This document shows, in pieces, positions 53,887-61,293 of a stretch of 64,000 nt of DNA. A program made the translations under genes and the position numbers. Origin of the DNA: CAVVUC01 sp963751395. Lineage in GTDB: Bacteria > Verrucomicrobiota > Verrucomicrobiia > Chthoniobacterales > Chthoniobacteraceae. Under the pieces are notes generated by a model. It saw only the letters and a program-made list of their open reading frames with translations. It did not search any database and was not told the DNA's origin. The DNA is taken from assembly GCA_963751395.1 (NCBI GenBank), contig CAVVUC010000001.1, forward strand, positions 558,001 through 622,000, written 5' to 3'. Position 1 is the first letter of the stretch; each line of letters begins with the position of its first letter.

Positions 53887-54729
53887 ATGAAATCATCATT
53901 GAACATTGAAATTGAAAACCCTTACGGGCGAATCTCAAACGCGATTATTCGCCGCATTAACTTTCCGGCGGCCAAAGGCAAGGCGCGAAACTGGGAAGAC
54001 GTAAAGCCGTTCCATTTGACGCGCAAAGCGTCATTGTCGGCAACGGCGCGCCCGCTTTTGACGGAAGATGAACAAGCCGAAGTTCACCAAACCGTTGCGC
54101 TGATTCTCATTCAGCGCAACGTGTTGCCGGAACAACGGCTTTCACTTGGCGAGAATGGCGATTGGCGGGCGGTGTTTCGCGCTGTTCGCTCAGTGTTGGA
54201 AATTGACAAACGCGCACGCTCGCAACGGTCATTTGTGGCAATGGAAAGTTTGCCGGATGATTTGCTCAAAATTCAACCGTTGCCGGTTCTGGTTGATTCA
54301 CCGGCGGAGATTCGAGAAATCGAAGCGTGCTATCGGCAACGGCTTGCAAGGAAATTTCGCTACGCGCATTCAATGGCACTCGCCGCTTTTGAAGTGGACA
54401 CAACGCGCACGCGAAAAAGCACCTATCGCAAAGCCGTTGCCACTTTGAAAAATCATATTCGCGCCGCTTTCCGATCGGTTGAAACCCCGCTTTACGATGG
54501 AACATCACCAGATGCAAAATTTGTGCGCGATTCACGTTTGCGCAAATATCTGGAAAGCGGTGAAACGGCTTTGAATGCTGGCATCACAAGCACGCCGAAA
54601 AGTTTGACGTTGCATCATTTCAGCCAGTTGCGCTCGCCTATCGCAACGGAAGTGCAAACCGACACGTTGCGCTGGATGAAAGCCGAAATTTCAGACCGGC
54701 AAGCGCAACGCGCAACGGCGAACTTGTAA
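53887..54729 (+). CDS. Phage early hypothetical protein, 280 residues
   Basis: A helical, basic protein (FRAVRSVLEIDKRARSQRSF; YRKAVATLKNHIRAAFRSVE). Codon use is less GC-rich than neighbouring genes. The gene ends ATANL-stop, with the stop lying inside a fourth R5 motif, the same way the micro-ORF upstream ends. The start could be 53866 or 53887. Unrecognised. Confidence 0.5.
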   Translation: MKSSLNIEIENPYGRISNAIIRRINFPAAKGKARNWEDVKPFHLTRKASLSATARPLLTEDEQAEVHQTVALILIQRNVLPEQRLSLGENGDWRAVFRAVRSVLEIDKRARSQRSFVAMESLPDDLLKIQPLPVLVDSPAEIREIEACYRQRLARKFRYAHSMALAAFEVDTTRTRKSTYRKAVATLKNHIRAAFRSVETPLYDGTSPDAKFVRDSRLRKYLESGETALNAGITSTPKSLTLHHFSQLRSPIATEVQTDTLRWMKAEISDRQAQRATANL

Positions 54730-54753
54730 GGCGAATTTCCCCTAATCAATGAA

Positions 54754-54783
54754 AGGCGAGCGGTCAAACGCTCGCCTTTTTTG
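54754..54783 (+). terminator. Rho-independent terminator
   Basis: GGCGAGCG and CGCTCGCC form an 8-bp GC-rich stem with a 6-base loop, followed by TTTTTT. It ends the unit 53887-54729 and excludes the longer start of the next gene, which would read through it. Confidence 0.85.
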
Positions 54784-54787
54784 TGAA

Positions 54788-55489
54788 ATGAAAACTCCAT
54801 CCGATACTTTTCGACATCCGGCTCTCCGTCCGTTGTCCACCAACTTCCGCATGGAAGCACCGCCGTTGCAATCCTCGCTCACGAGTGAGGCGTTGTCGCC
54901 GGCTTCGCTGGCCCGGCTCCGACGCCTGAATGCTCACGCGTTATGTCGTCATAACGGCGCGCGAATTTCGCTCACGGCAACACCGATTGCGACCGCCGCT
55001 TCAAGCGGTGTCGTGAAAAAGTTTCATCCGTTCCATCCGCCGCGCTACAAGCGGAACAAAAAGGGTGAGCTGAAAGAGGAAAAATGGATGTCGTTCGATG
55101 CCGCCGTGATTGTGAATCACCCTGGCCGCGAACCGTTCACCTTCAAGGCATCCAGCATCTACCTCACCGTGGCGGATGGCCGCGACAAATCGCGCAAGAC
55201 ACTTTCCGAAGTCCGCGCCGAACTTCATCGCCTCACCGGCTCCGATGCTGCTGCCGATGATCTTGCAACGGTGCTGGCAATGGTGAAACCGCGCAAAGCG
55301 AAACCGGCAAAGGAATTCTCCGCGCCCGATCCGAACCGCAAGCCGGAACGGCTGCAAGGCCACGGCAAACCGAAAGAGGATTATGAGTCGGTGCCCGCCG
55401 ATGAGTTTATGAAGTATCTCAACTCGAACCTTCCCGAAAATTGGGAGTCGCTGCCCGAAGTGCGCGAGCTTCCAAGCCGGACGCACTAG
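54788..55489 (+). CDS. Phage early hypothetical protein, 233 residues
   Basis: Residues 70-145 look folded (YKRNKKGELKEEKWMSFDAA; FTFKASSIYLTVADGRDKSR), and the rest is basic and proline-rich. An R4 palindrome (54939-54956) lies within the proposed 5' coding part (HALCRHNGAR), so either the palindrome is translated or the true start is further in. ATG 54788 comes just after the terminator. Unrecognised. Confidence 0.45.
   Translation: MKTPSDTFRHPALRPLSTNFRMEAPPLQSSLTSEALSPASLARLRRLNAHALCRHNGARISLTATPIATAASSGVVKKFHPFHPPRYKRNKKGELKEEKWMSFDAAVIVNHPGREPFTFKASSIYLTVADGRDKSRKTLSEVRAELHRLTGSDAAADDLATVLAMVKPRKAKPAKEFSAPDPNRKPERLQGHGKPKEDYESVPADEFMKYLNSNLPENWESLPEVRELPSRTH
54939..54956. promoter_or_regulatory. 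R4 palindrome 3 (inside or just before the coding part)
   Basis: CGTTATG-TCGT-CATAACG perfect dyad within the proposed 5' end of the 54788 gene. It is the only one of the six copies that falls inside an assigned gene. Confidence 0.45.
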
Positions 55490-55524
55490 AATGTAGCCGG
55501 GGCTTCCAAGCCCCGGTCTGCTTT

Positions 55525-55848
55525 ATGACAAAAGCCGCTGAACTCGCCATCCTCGACGATGCGATCCGCCGCCTGGGCACCCGCAGCTATTGCGGGCCGT
55601 GGCTGGCCGGAGTGCGCGATGAAGTCGCCGACGAGATGCGCTGCGATTTATTTCCTGCCATATCCGTCCGCGACACCGCCCGCCAGTGCGAGCAACTCAA
55701 AGCCGAAGCCGCCGAGCTGGTGAAGCAGGCCGGGGCACAGGCCGACAAGATCCGCGCCGATGCCCGCGCAGAGGCGTCCAACTGGCGCGCCTCCGTCGAG
55801 GCCCGTGTCGCCTCCAATCTCCGCTCCGCGCTTCAATCCTTCGCGTAG
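55525..55848 (+). CDS. Phage hypothetical protein, 107 residues
   Basis: An N-terminal part with RLGTRSYCGPWLAGVRDEVA and an alanine-rich coiled-coil rest (AAELVKQAGAQADKIRADAR). A GTAGCCGGGG palindrome (55493-55521) occupies the spacer right before the ATG. Unrecognised. Confidence 0.5.
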   Translation: MTKAAELAILDDAIRRLGTRSYCGPWLAGVRDEVADEMRCDLFPAISVRDTARQCEQLKAEAAELVKQAGAQADKIRADARAEASNWRASVEARVASNLRSALQSFA

Positions 55849-55861
55849 CGTTGTGGGTGGC

Positions 55862-55900
55862 CACGTCGAGGCCGCCGGGGTCAGCGTTCCCGGCTACATC
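55862..55900. repeat. R2-type repeat, longer version
   Basis: GTGGCCACGTCGAGGCCGCC followed by GGGGTCAGCGTTCCCGGCTAC. The same extended form recurs at 56764-56812 (inside a gene) and 58135-58178. Confidence 0.65.
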
Positions 55901-55902
55901 TC

Positions 55903-55920
55903 CGTTATGTCGTCATAACG
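55903..55920. promoter_or_regulatory. R4 palindrome 4, probable operator
   Basis: CGTTATG-TCGT-CATAACG, 83 bp upstream of the 56003 gene. Confidence 0.55.
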
Positions 55921-56002
55921 GAACGTGAAAATTTTGATGTTATGAAAACACATCTGCCCGTCTGCGAGCTTGGACAAAGGCCGTAAACAGACGGGGAGCT
56001 TT

Positions 56003-57127
56003 ATGAAAAAGAGCAAACCGATAACGCCCGGTCGCATCGACCGGGTCATCAAGGCCGTGACCAAGAGCAACATCATCGAGGCCGCCACCGAGTCCGTGAA
56101 AGCTATGACAAAGCAAAAACCAACCGACGCTCCGCCCGTCTTGCAGATGGCGGAAATTACGGCGATGGAGCAATCCGAGCGCATCGCCTTGTTCAAGTCC
56201 AAAGACCAGGCGCACAGCCGCCTGACCGTGGAGCTTGGCAAACTGCTGGTCGCCATGCGCGCCGCGATGAAAGACCCGTCGCAGGCCACGGCCATCCTCA
56301 AGAAACAGGGCATCCGTCCCGGCACCGTCAACACCGCGAGCGAAACCGCCCGCGTGTTCAACGAGCTGGTTCTCGGCAAGAAGCAATTCCTCGCCGAAGC
56401 CGTATTCGACACGTTCACCGCCGCCAACATCAAAGCCATCAACCGCTGCATGTCGGGCGTGTCCGCGAAGCGGCTCACCGCCGGCGAAGTGGCCGAACTG
56501 GTGACATCCAGGCCGAAAACCTACGACGCCGAGCTGGAGAGCTACTTCGACCACGGCATGACCGTCGCCGATCACAAGGAGAAGGAAAAAGCCGACGCCG
56601 GGAAAGCCGCCGAAGCCGCTGCCAAGGCCGATGCCGAGCGCATCAAGGCCGAGGCCGAGAAACTGGTCGCCGGAAAGTCGGAAGGCGAAGAACCGACAGA
56701 AGAAGAAGAACCGGACGAGGAATCGCCGGAGAATGTCGTCCCGTCCGGCATCAAGAAAACTGTGGGTGGCCATGCTGAGGCCGCACCGGGGTCGCAGACC
56801 CCGGCTACAACAGACCGCGCCAACGTGACCAACATCAACGCCGACGGCGAACCGGCGAAGCCGAAGCCGGGCAGCCTCCAGCAAGGCACGAACCTGCTGG
56901 AAACCCTCGGCAAGCTCATCTCCACCTTCAGCAAAGAGGACAAGGTTCTCATTGCCGGGGAACTCTGCGACACCGTGGAAGCCCTGTTCGCCGACCTGAC
57001 CGTGGACGAGGCCCGCATGGCTTATCCGCGCCTGGCCGAAGTCCACAACACCATCTTCGAGAAGGTGCAGACCACGCCCGCCGAAATGAAGGCGGCGACC
57101 AAGAAGCCCGCCAAGAAAGCGGCCTAA
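56003..57127 (+). CDS. Phage early protein, 374 residues, with in-frame repeat insert
   Basis: The N-terminal half is helical (RIDRVIKAVTKSNIIEAATE; RLTVELGKLLVAMRAAMKDP) and the middle is a charged coiled coil (HKEKEKADAGKAAEAAAKAD). The stretch GGHAEAAPGSQTPATTDR is an in-frame copy of the R2-type palindrome (56764-56812). The C-terminal part resumes with folded sequence (LETLGKLISTFSKEDKVLIA). Unrecognised. The AAA+ gene follows 85 bp later on the same strand. Confidence 0.5.
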   Translation: MKKSKPITPGRIDRVIKAVTKSNIIEAATESVKAMTKQKPTDAPPVLQMAEITAMEQSERIALFKSKDQAHSRLTVELGKLLVAMRAAMKDPSQATAILKKQGIRPGTVNTASETARVFNELVLGKKQFLAEAVFDTFTAANIKAINRCMSGVSAKRLTAGEVAELVTSRPKTYDAELESYFDHGMTVADHKEKEKADAGKAAEAAAKADAERIKAEAEKLVAGKSEGEEPTEEEEPDEESPENVVPSGIKKTVGGHAEAAPGSQTPATTDRANVTNINADGEPAKPKPGSLQQGTNLLETLGKLISTFSKEDKVLIAGELCDTVEALFADLTVDEARMAYPRLAEVHNTIFEKVQTTPAEMKAATKKPAKKAA

Positions 57128-57212
57128 GCAATATCGGAAAGCGGATTGCGGATACCGGATAGGCTCCGCCGCAATCCCTTTCCGCATTCCGAAATCCGAA
57201 ATCCGAAATCGA

Positions 57213-57839
57213 ATGATCCGCCTCGATCTACCGCTCATCGGCCCCGCCGCGCGCACGCTGGAAATTCTCCGGGTGCTGCCAACGCGCCACGCCTCTTTCG
57301 GCGTGCTGCTGCATGGCGATCCCGGCGTGGGTAAATCGCACCTGCTCGACATGGCCGCGCTGGAAATCACCGGCTCCGTCCATGCCATCGAGCAGGTGAA
57401 CGGACAGAGCGTGTCCGTCGATCTCGTCCGGCAATGGTGCGACCAGTCCCGCTACGGCAATCTCTTTTCCACATGGACGGTCAAGCGCATCGACGAACTC
57501 GACCGCTCCAGCCCCGCCGCGCAGGCCGAGCTGCTTTCCATGATGGATTACCTGCCGAAACACATGGCCGTCCTCGCCACCACCAACAATTTCCGCGCCC
57601 TGTGCGCCGTCGATAAAGGCCGGCTCCAGCGCCGGTTCCAGCAATACCGCGTCGAAGGCCCGACGCAGATCGAGGCCGCCGACTATCTCGTGAAGAACTT
57701 CGGCGTGCCAAAGGGCGTCGGCAAGGCGCTCGCCAAGGGAGCTGCTCACGGCGACCTGCTGGGCGGCGTGAACATGGGAGCCGCCGTCGAGGACGCGCAA
57801 GCCTGGCTCGCCGCCAATTCGCTGTCTGTGGCGGCGTAG
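57213..57839 (+). CDS. AAA+ ATPase (clamp-loader/DnaC-like)
   Basis: The protein has 208 residues. Walker A GDPGVGKS is at 35-42, Walker B VKRIDELD ends at Asp94-Glu95-Leu-Asp, and sensor 1 LATTNN is at about 121-126. A small lid domain follows (EAADYLVKNFGVPKGVGKAL). It is a compact AAA+ module like phage replication loaders. The start follows a CCGAAATCCGAAATC word repeat directly. Probably acts in phage DNA replication. Confidence 0.75.
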   Translation: MIRLDLPLIGPAARTLEILRVLPTRHASFGVLLHGDPGVGKSHLLDMAALEITGSVHAIEQVNGQSVSVDLVRQWCDQSRYGNLFSTWTVKRIDELDRSSPAAQAELLSMMDYLPKHMAVLATTNNFRALCAVDKGRLQRRFQQYRVEGPTQIEAADYLVKNFGVPKGVGKALAKGAAHGDLLGGVNMGAAVEDAQAWLAANSLSVAA

Positions 57840-57846
57840 GGCAGGG

Positions 57847-57925
57847 AACACTGCGCTTTCGTTGATCGAACGGCTTCGCCTTTGGTTGATCGCTCCTTCC
57901 ATCAACTCTCAACCATCAACCTCCC
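57847..57925 (+). repeat. R1 repeat copy, plus orientation
   Basis: GCGCTTTCGTTGATCGAACGG, GCTTCGCCTTTGG, then CAACTCTCAACCATCAACC ending just before the ATG at 57926. It is the same module as in the left arm but inverted with the genes. Confidence 0.8.
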
Positions 57926-58099
57926 ATGAAGCTCCGCCGCTCCTGCGATGTCCCGCCCGCGCTGTTTGACGCCAACCTGCGCGCGCCGTTTCAGAACATC
58001 ATCCCGCTTTATGAAAATCCGAAAACTCACCCACGCTTTCGCGCGCTGGGCGCTGGCCCATCCGCGCCGCGCCGCCATGCTCATCCGGCTGCACGCTAA
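57926..58099 (+). CDS. Possible small phage protein, 57 residues (competing 31-residue frame inside)
   Basis: The ATG directly after an R1 repeat opens a 57-codon frame whose first half is plausible (PPALFDANLRAPFQNIIPLY) and whose end is arginine-rich. A second frame, 58011-58106, encodes a 31-residue basic peptide (THAFARWALAHPRRAAMLIR). Either could be real, or a one-base shift may join them. Confidence 0.3.
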   Translation: MKLRRSCDVPPALFDANLRAPFQNIIPLYENPKTHPRFRALGAGPSAPRRHAHPAAR

Positions 58100-58181
58100 A
58101 AAGTAGGCGGCTTTTCCCAAAGCCGTTCCTTGTAGGTGGCCACGCTGAGGCCGCCGGGGTCAGCGTCCCCGGCTACGACGT

Positions 58182-58199
58182 CGTTATGACATCATAACG
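58182..58199. promoter_or_regulatory. R4 palindrome 5, probable operator
   Basis: CGTTATG-ACAT-CATAACG, 58 bp upstream of the 58257 gene and directly after an extended R2 repeat (58135-58178). Confidence 0.55.
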
Positions 58200-58256
58200 G
58201 CGGTGGTTTTGAAAAACTCCCAACTCCTAACTGCTAAGTCCTAACTCCCAACCATC

Positions 58257-58514
58257 ATGTCACCAACCGCACTGAAACCCGCATCACAGCAAGCGCTCCA
58301 GGCGCGCATTGCCGAACTCGAAGCCGCGCTCGTCGCGAAGAAACAGCCGAAGATCACCCTCAAGGTGTCCGGCAAAGGCGCGCTGAGCCTTTACGGGCTT
58401 GGCCGTTTCCCCATTACGCTCTACCGCGAGCAATGGGAAGCCGTCCTCACCAAAGCGCCCGACATCAAAGCTTTCATCGAGGCCCACGCCAGCTCCCTCA
58501 AGACCAAGGAGTAA
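58257..58514 (+). CDS. Phage hypothetical protein, 85 residues
   Basis: N-terminal coiled coil (QALQARIAELEAALVAKK) and a small domain (LKVSGKGALSLYGLGRFPIT LYREQW-like). The pattern resembles phage proteins with a 'GRFPVTLY' motif, whose role I do not know. It is preceded by an R4 palindrome and word repeats. Confidence 0.6.
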   Translation: MSPTALKPASQQALQARIAELEAALVAKKQPKITLKVSGKGALSLYGLGRFPITLYREQWEAVLTKAPDIKAFIEAHASSLKTKE

Positions 58515-58554
58515 CTCTCAATCTGAAATCTGAAATCAACAATCTGCAATTCCC

Positions 58555-58998
58555 ATGACCCCTTCCTTCCAGTTCAAGGTCGTCCGTGTCGGTGAGCCGG
58601 TGCCGCCGGTGAAGATCGACACGCCCGACCTGGCCCGCGACTACTGGCGCGATGTCATCGCGAAGCAGGACTGGCATGACGAGAACAAGGAGCATCTCTG
58701 CATCCTTACCCTCAACACCCGTTACACCATCACCGGCTACGCCCTCATCTCCATCGGCAGCCTGAACGAATCCCTGTGCCATCCGCGTGAGGTGCTAAGG
58801 CCCGCCGTCGTTGCCGGAGCATACGCCATCCTGCTGATGCATAACCATCCCTCGGGCGATCCGTCGCCCAGCGAAGCCGATCACCGCATGACCCGTCGCG
58901 TGCAGGAAGCATGCAAGTTGTTACAGATCACCCTGCTCGATCACGTCATTGTCGCCGCCGACAAACGATTCTCCCTGCGCGAAGCAGGGGTTGTGTAA
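58555..58998 (+). CDS. RadC-like JAMM-domain protein
   Basis: The 147-residue protein carries the RadC/JAB metal motif HNHPSGDPSPSEAD at 96-109, with upstream strands LCILTLNTRYTITGYALISI and the end LLDHVIVAADKRFSLREAG. This is the RadC core without the N-terminal helix-hairpin-helix, the usual short form in phages, plasmids and genomic islands. The biochemical role is unsettled. The integron-type array begins about 45 bp downstream. Confidence 0.85.
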   Translation: MTPSFQFKVVRVGEPVPPVKIDTPDLARDYWRDVIAKQDWHDENKEHLCILTLNTRYTITGYALISIGSLNESLCHPREVLRPAVVAGAYAILLMHNHPSGDPSPSEADHRMTRRVQEACKLLQITLLDHVIVAADKRFSLREAGVV

Positions 58999-59043
58999 GT
59001 GGTTAGCCACTTGAGCGAGAAATAATGTAAACATAGGTCATTC

Positions 59044-59135
59044 CTGCCTAGACCCAAGCTCAGCGACGGCGGCCACGAGGTGCGCCGATTGCAACCGCGA
59101 TGGCCCGCCGCCGTTCGCTGCAGCGCATGTTCGGC
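59044..59135 (-). repeat. attC-like site A (integron recombination site), degenerate
   Basis: Same architecture as sites B and C: GACCCAAGCTCAGCGACGGC on one side and GCCGCCGTTCGCTGCAGCGC on the other can fold together with an imperfect stem. On the minus strand the outer core is GCCGAAC and the inner boundary GTCTAGGC is one base off GTTAGGC. It lies just after the 3' end of the 59183-59458 cassette ORF. Confidence 0.6.
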
Positions 59136-59182
59136 GTCTTTACTCCGAGTCTGATTGTGCCTTTCCTTCCTTTTTGCTGCCG

Positions 59183-59458
59183 TCACATTTTGAGGCTGAA
59201 TATGAACTTTGCGTAGAACAGAAGTCCCGTGAAAGAGATTCCCAGGGCCAGTCCCGTAATCGCCGCGACTTTCCCCGGCATAGTAGCCCATGCGTTCATG
59301 CCGCAGCCAGCTCCCAGAATGAACAAGGTGAGCGCAACCAGCGAGAATGGCCAAATACATCGCGCTGGCGCCCATGGCATGAACCATACCGCTCCACCGA
59401 TCAGCAGGGCGAGGATAACCGCCAAGCATCCAATTCCACCAACGGTCTGTTTGCTCAT
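59183..59458 (-). CDS. Cassette ORF 1: small membrane protein, 91 residues
   Basis: Three probable membrane segments (CLAVILALLIGGAVWF; IWPFSLVALTLFILGAG; AAITGLALGISFTGLLFYA) in a protein with hardly any soluble part. Unrecognised. It fills the space between attC-like sites A and B and reads toward site A, as integron cassette genes do. Confidence 0.6.
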   Translation of the reverse strand: MSKQTVGGIGCLAVILALLIGGAVWFMPWAPARCIWPFSLVALTLFILGAGCGMNAWATMPGKVAAITGLALGISFTGLLFYAKFIFSLKM

Positions 59459-59473
59459 AGGCTACTCCGTCTT

Positions 59474-59559
59474 GCCGAACGACCCAAGCTCAGCGACGGC
59501 GGCCACAAGGCGTGCCGACTGCAACCGCGACGGCTCGCCGCCGTAGCGTCTGGTTAGGT
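59474..59559 (-). repeat. attC-like site B
   Basis: On the minus strand it begins with ACCTAAC (fits RYYYAAC) and ends GTTCGGC. Internal arms CGCTACGGCGGC and GCCGTCGCTGAGC pair imperfectly, with unpaired bases expected for attC folding. Length 86 bp. Confidence 0.7.
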
Positions 59560-59577
59560 GCTTCTGCAACATAAAAC

Positions 59578-59997
59578 TCACTTGATGTAATATCCAGAAA
59601 CCTTCCACTGGCCGTTCTTGTCGAGCATTGGTGTAACGGTCTCAATTGCTGCCTTCTTGTTCACAAATGATGTGTCGAACTGCAAAATCACGTATTCGCC
59701 GTCTGGAACGCCGGGAAGTGATTTGGTGTATTTCGCGCTCTTGAGCTTGCGCGAGACTAGATCGCCGAGCGGTTTGCGAACAGCAGTAAGCGAATGCACA
59801 AACTGCTCTTGCGTGACTGCCGACTGGAGGTACGCGGCTGCAACATTCCAGCCTTCCGCAAACTTGCCAGTATCGATCAGGGAAAGCCACTGCTCTGCTG
59901 ATTTCTGTGCTTCGTCTTCAGGTTTTGTTGCAGCAAATAACAGGCAACCAGAAACTGCGAAGATGACGATAGATTGGATTATTTGTTTTGTATTCAT
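59578..59997 (-). CDS. Cassette ORF 2: DUF4019-like exported protein
   Basis: The 139-residue protein has a signal peptide or lipoprotein signal (IIQSIVIFAVSGCLLFAA) and the DUF4019 pattern: SAEQWLSLIDTGKFAEGWN...VAAAYLQ..., RKPLGDLVSRKLKSAKY, GEYVILQFDTSF. DUF4019 proteins are small exported proteins of unknown role and recur as integron cassettes. It lies between sites B and C. Confidence 0.7.
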   Translation of the reverse strand: MNTKQIIQSIVIFAVSGCLLFAATKPEDEAQKSAEQWLSLIDTGKFAEGWNVAAAYLQSAVTQEQFVHSLTAVRKPLGDLVSRKLKSAKYTKSLPGVPDGEYVILQFDTSFVNKKAAIETVTPMLDKNGQWKVSGYYIK

Positions 59998-60035
59998 TTG
60001 GTTGATTGGATTTGGATGGAGGTAAATTCTATTGC

Positions 60036-60128
60036 ACCTAACGACCCAAGCTCAGCGACCCGGCCCACGAGGGCGTTCGCTTGCAACCTGGACGCGATGG
60101 CCGGGTTCGCTGTAGCGCATGGTTAGCG
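60036..60128 (-). repeat. attC-like site C
   Basis: On the minus strand the inner end is GTTAGGT, a perfect GTTRRRY core, and the outer end is CGCTAAC. Arms GCGCTACAGCGAACCCGGCC and GGGTCGCTGAGCTTGGGTC pair imperfectly. Length 93 bp. Confidence 0.75.
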
Positions 60129-60196
60129 AGCCAACCGCTTCGGAAGCGGAGCAATCAGGCACTTGCGTGTCCAGCTCTTCAGGAGGCGGCATGGCC

Positions 60197-60415
60197 TTAC
60201 TCTCTGGCATAAGACTCAAGAAAACCACATTTGGTGCAGCGGAATGATTGGATGAAATGCTGCTCCTTGTCACGAATCTTGGCCATTCCTAAGAATGTCT
60301 TTTCAGGCTTGCCAGCAACCCACCGCGAAACCAATCGACCACCATACGTCATATCAAGGACAAATCCCTCCAGCATCTCGCTAGAACATTTCTGACAGGT
60401 CTTTGGTGTGGTCAT
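60197..60415 (-). CDS. Cassette ORF 3: small zinc-binding protein (DUF6487-like)
   Basis: The 72-residue protein has two Cys-x-x-Cys knuckles (TCQKCSSEM and FRCTKCGFLESYA) around GFVLDMTYGGRLVSRWVAGK. This matches small zinc-ribbon proteins (PF20097-type) common as stand-alone cassettes. ATG 60415 starts just inside site D. Function unknown. Confidence 0.7.
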   Translation of the reverse strand: MTTPKTCQKCSSEMLEGFVLDMTYGGRLVSRWVAGKPEKTFLGMAKIRDKEQHFIQSFRCTKCGFLESYARE

Positions 60416-60435
60416 AAAACTAAATACTCGCTGCC

Positions 60436-60535
60436 GCCTAACGCCGGAACTCACACACGCCGGACCAGAAGACGCTGACCGCGAGAGCGGAACTGAGTGC
60501 GCCAACCGGCGTTGTGTGCAGTGATCTGGTTCGGC
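60436..60535 (-). repeat. attC-like site D
   Basis: On the minus strand it ends GTTAGGC, a perfect GTTRRRY core, and begins GCCGAAC. Arms CACTGCACACAACGCCGG and CCGGCGTGTGTGAGTTCCG pair imperfectly. The arm sequence differs from sites A-C, as attC sites of cassettes from different sources do. Length 100 bp. Confidence 0.7.
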
Positions 60536-60544
60536 GCGTTGGGT

Positions 60545-60871
60545 TCAACTTCCATATGTGTTCAGAGCGAAAATCATGTAACACCACGTGGACAGGAATA
60601 CCAGAACTAAGCTGATGACCAGTAAGCCGAAGCTCCGCAAGGCTGAACGCGGGCGCAGCCAAGAAGAAGAAAAGAGCACTGCGCCATAAGCGACAACCGC
60701 CAAAACAAGTGGCACTGTGAAGACAATCAGGTCCGAGTCGCAGATGGGCCAACTGGAAACTACTCTCCCTCGATACAGAATGAAACCGACGGCAGCATGA
60801 AACACGAACACCAAGGCAACCAGAGCGCCTGAAGCCGCTCGACTGATGCACGAATGAGACGCTGCTTCCAT
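60545..60871 (-). CDS. Cassette ORF 4: small membrane protein, 108 residues
   Basis: Three probable membrane segments (SGALVALVFVFHAAVGFILY; LIVFTVPLVLAVVAYGAVLF; GLLVISLVLVFLSTWCYMIF). Unrecognised. It reads toward attC-like site D and is the last ORF before a perfect inverted repeat at 60911. Confidence 0.55.
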   Translation of the reverse strand: MEAASHSCISRAASGALVALVFVFHAAVGFILYRGRVVSSWPICDSDLIVFTVPLVLAVVAYGAVLFSSSWLRPRSALRSFGLLVISLVLVFLSTWCYMIFALNTYGS

Positions 60872-60910
60872 AGGTGCGTGACTACGCCGAACAAGTAATT
60901 CTGCCAGTCT

Positions 60911-60939
60911 GGATAACACCCCATTTCGGGGTGTTATCC
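60911..60939. repeat. Perfect 12-bp inverted repeat at the head of the cassette array
   Basis: GGATAACACCCC and GGGGTGTTATCC flank a 5-base loop. It lies immediately upstream (in the minus sense) of the first cassette ORF. It could be an array end, a recombination site or a terminator; no T run follows on either strand. Confidence 0.6.
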
Positions 60940-61202
60940 GACAAAGATCGGGAACTTTTTCGGGCGCCTGCTGGCATAACGCGGGAATTCATATCAGGTT
61001 CGCGCCGGTGTTTGGAAGGATTTTGGCTGAGCATCAGCATCGCGCACTCGCGTAACGACAACCTCATACCAGAGTCTAGCACAACCCAATGATACAAGGG
61101 GCTAGGCATCATTCATTTCGCGGCATAGCCGTGTTTCGCGCTCCCGCTTTCCGTTGACATCGCGCCGCATAAAAAACGCGGGTGATTTATCCGCCGCAAA
61201 AG
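60940..61202. other. Spacer with no recognisable gene
   Basis: Between the inverted repeat and the R1 repeat I see no integron integrase, attI signature, RNA or convincing ORF. The last part is AT-richer and then turns into phage-like spacer. Confidence 0.4.
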
Positions 61203-61293
61203 AAGGAACGCTTCGCTTCCGTTGATCGAACGGCTCCGCCTTTGGCTGATCGCTCCTTCCCTCAACTCTCAACCATCAACCATCAACCTCCTC
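61203..61293 (+). repeat. R1 repeat copy, plus orientation
   Basis: GGAACGCTTCGCTTCCGTTG, then GAACGGCTCCGCCTTTGG, then CAACTCTCAACCATCAACC words, ending 4 bases before the ATG at 61294. Confidence 0.8.

Noticed and set aside
55940..57388. Minus-strand ORF of 482 codons opposite the 374-residue early gene
   Set aside because: Glycine/phenylalanine/histidine-rich shadow spanning several genes and spacers.
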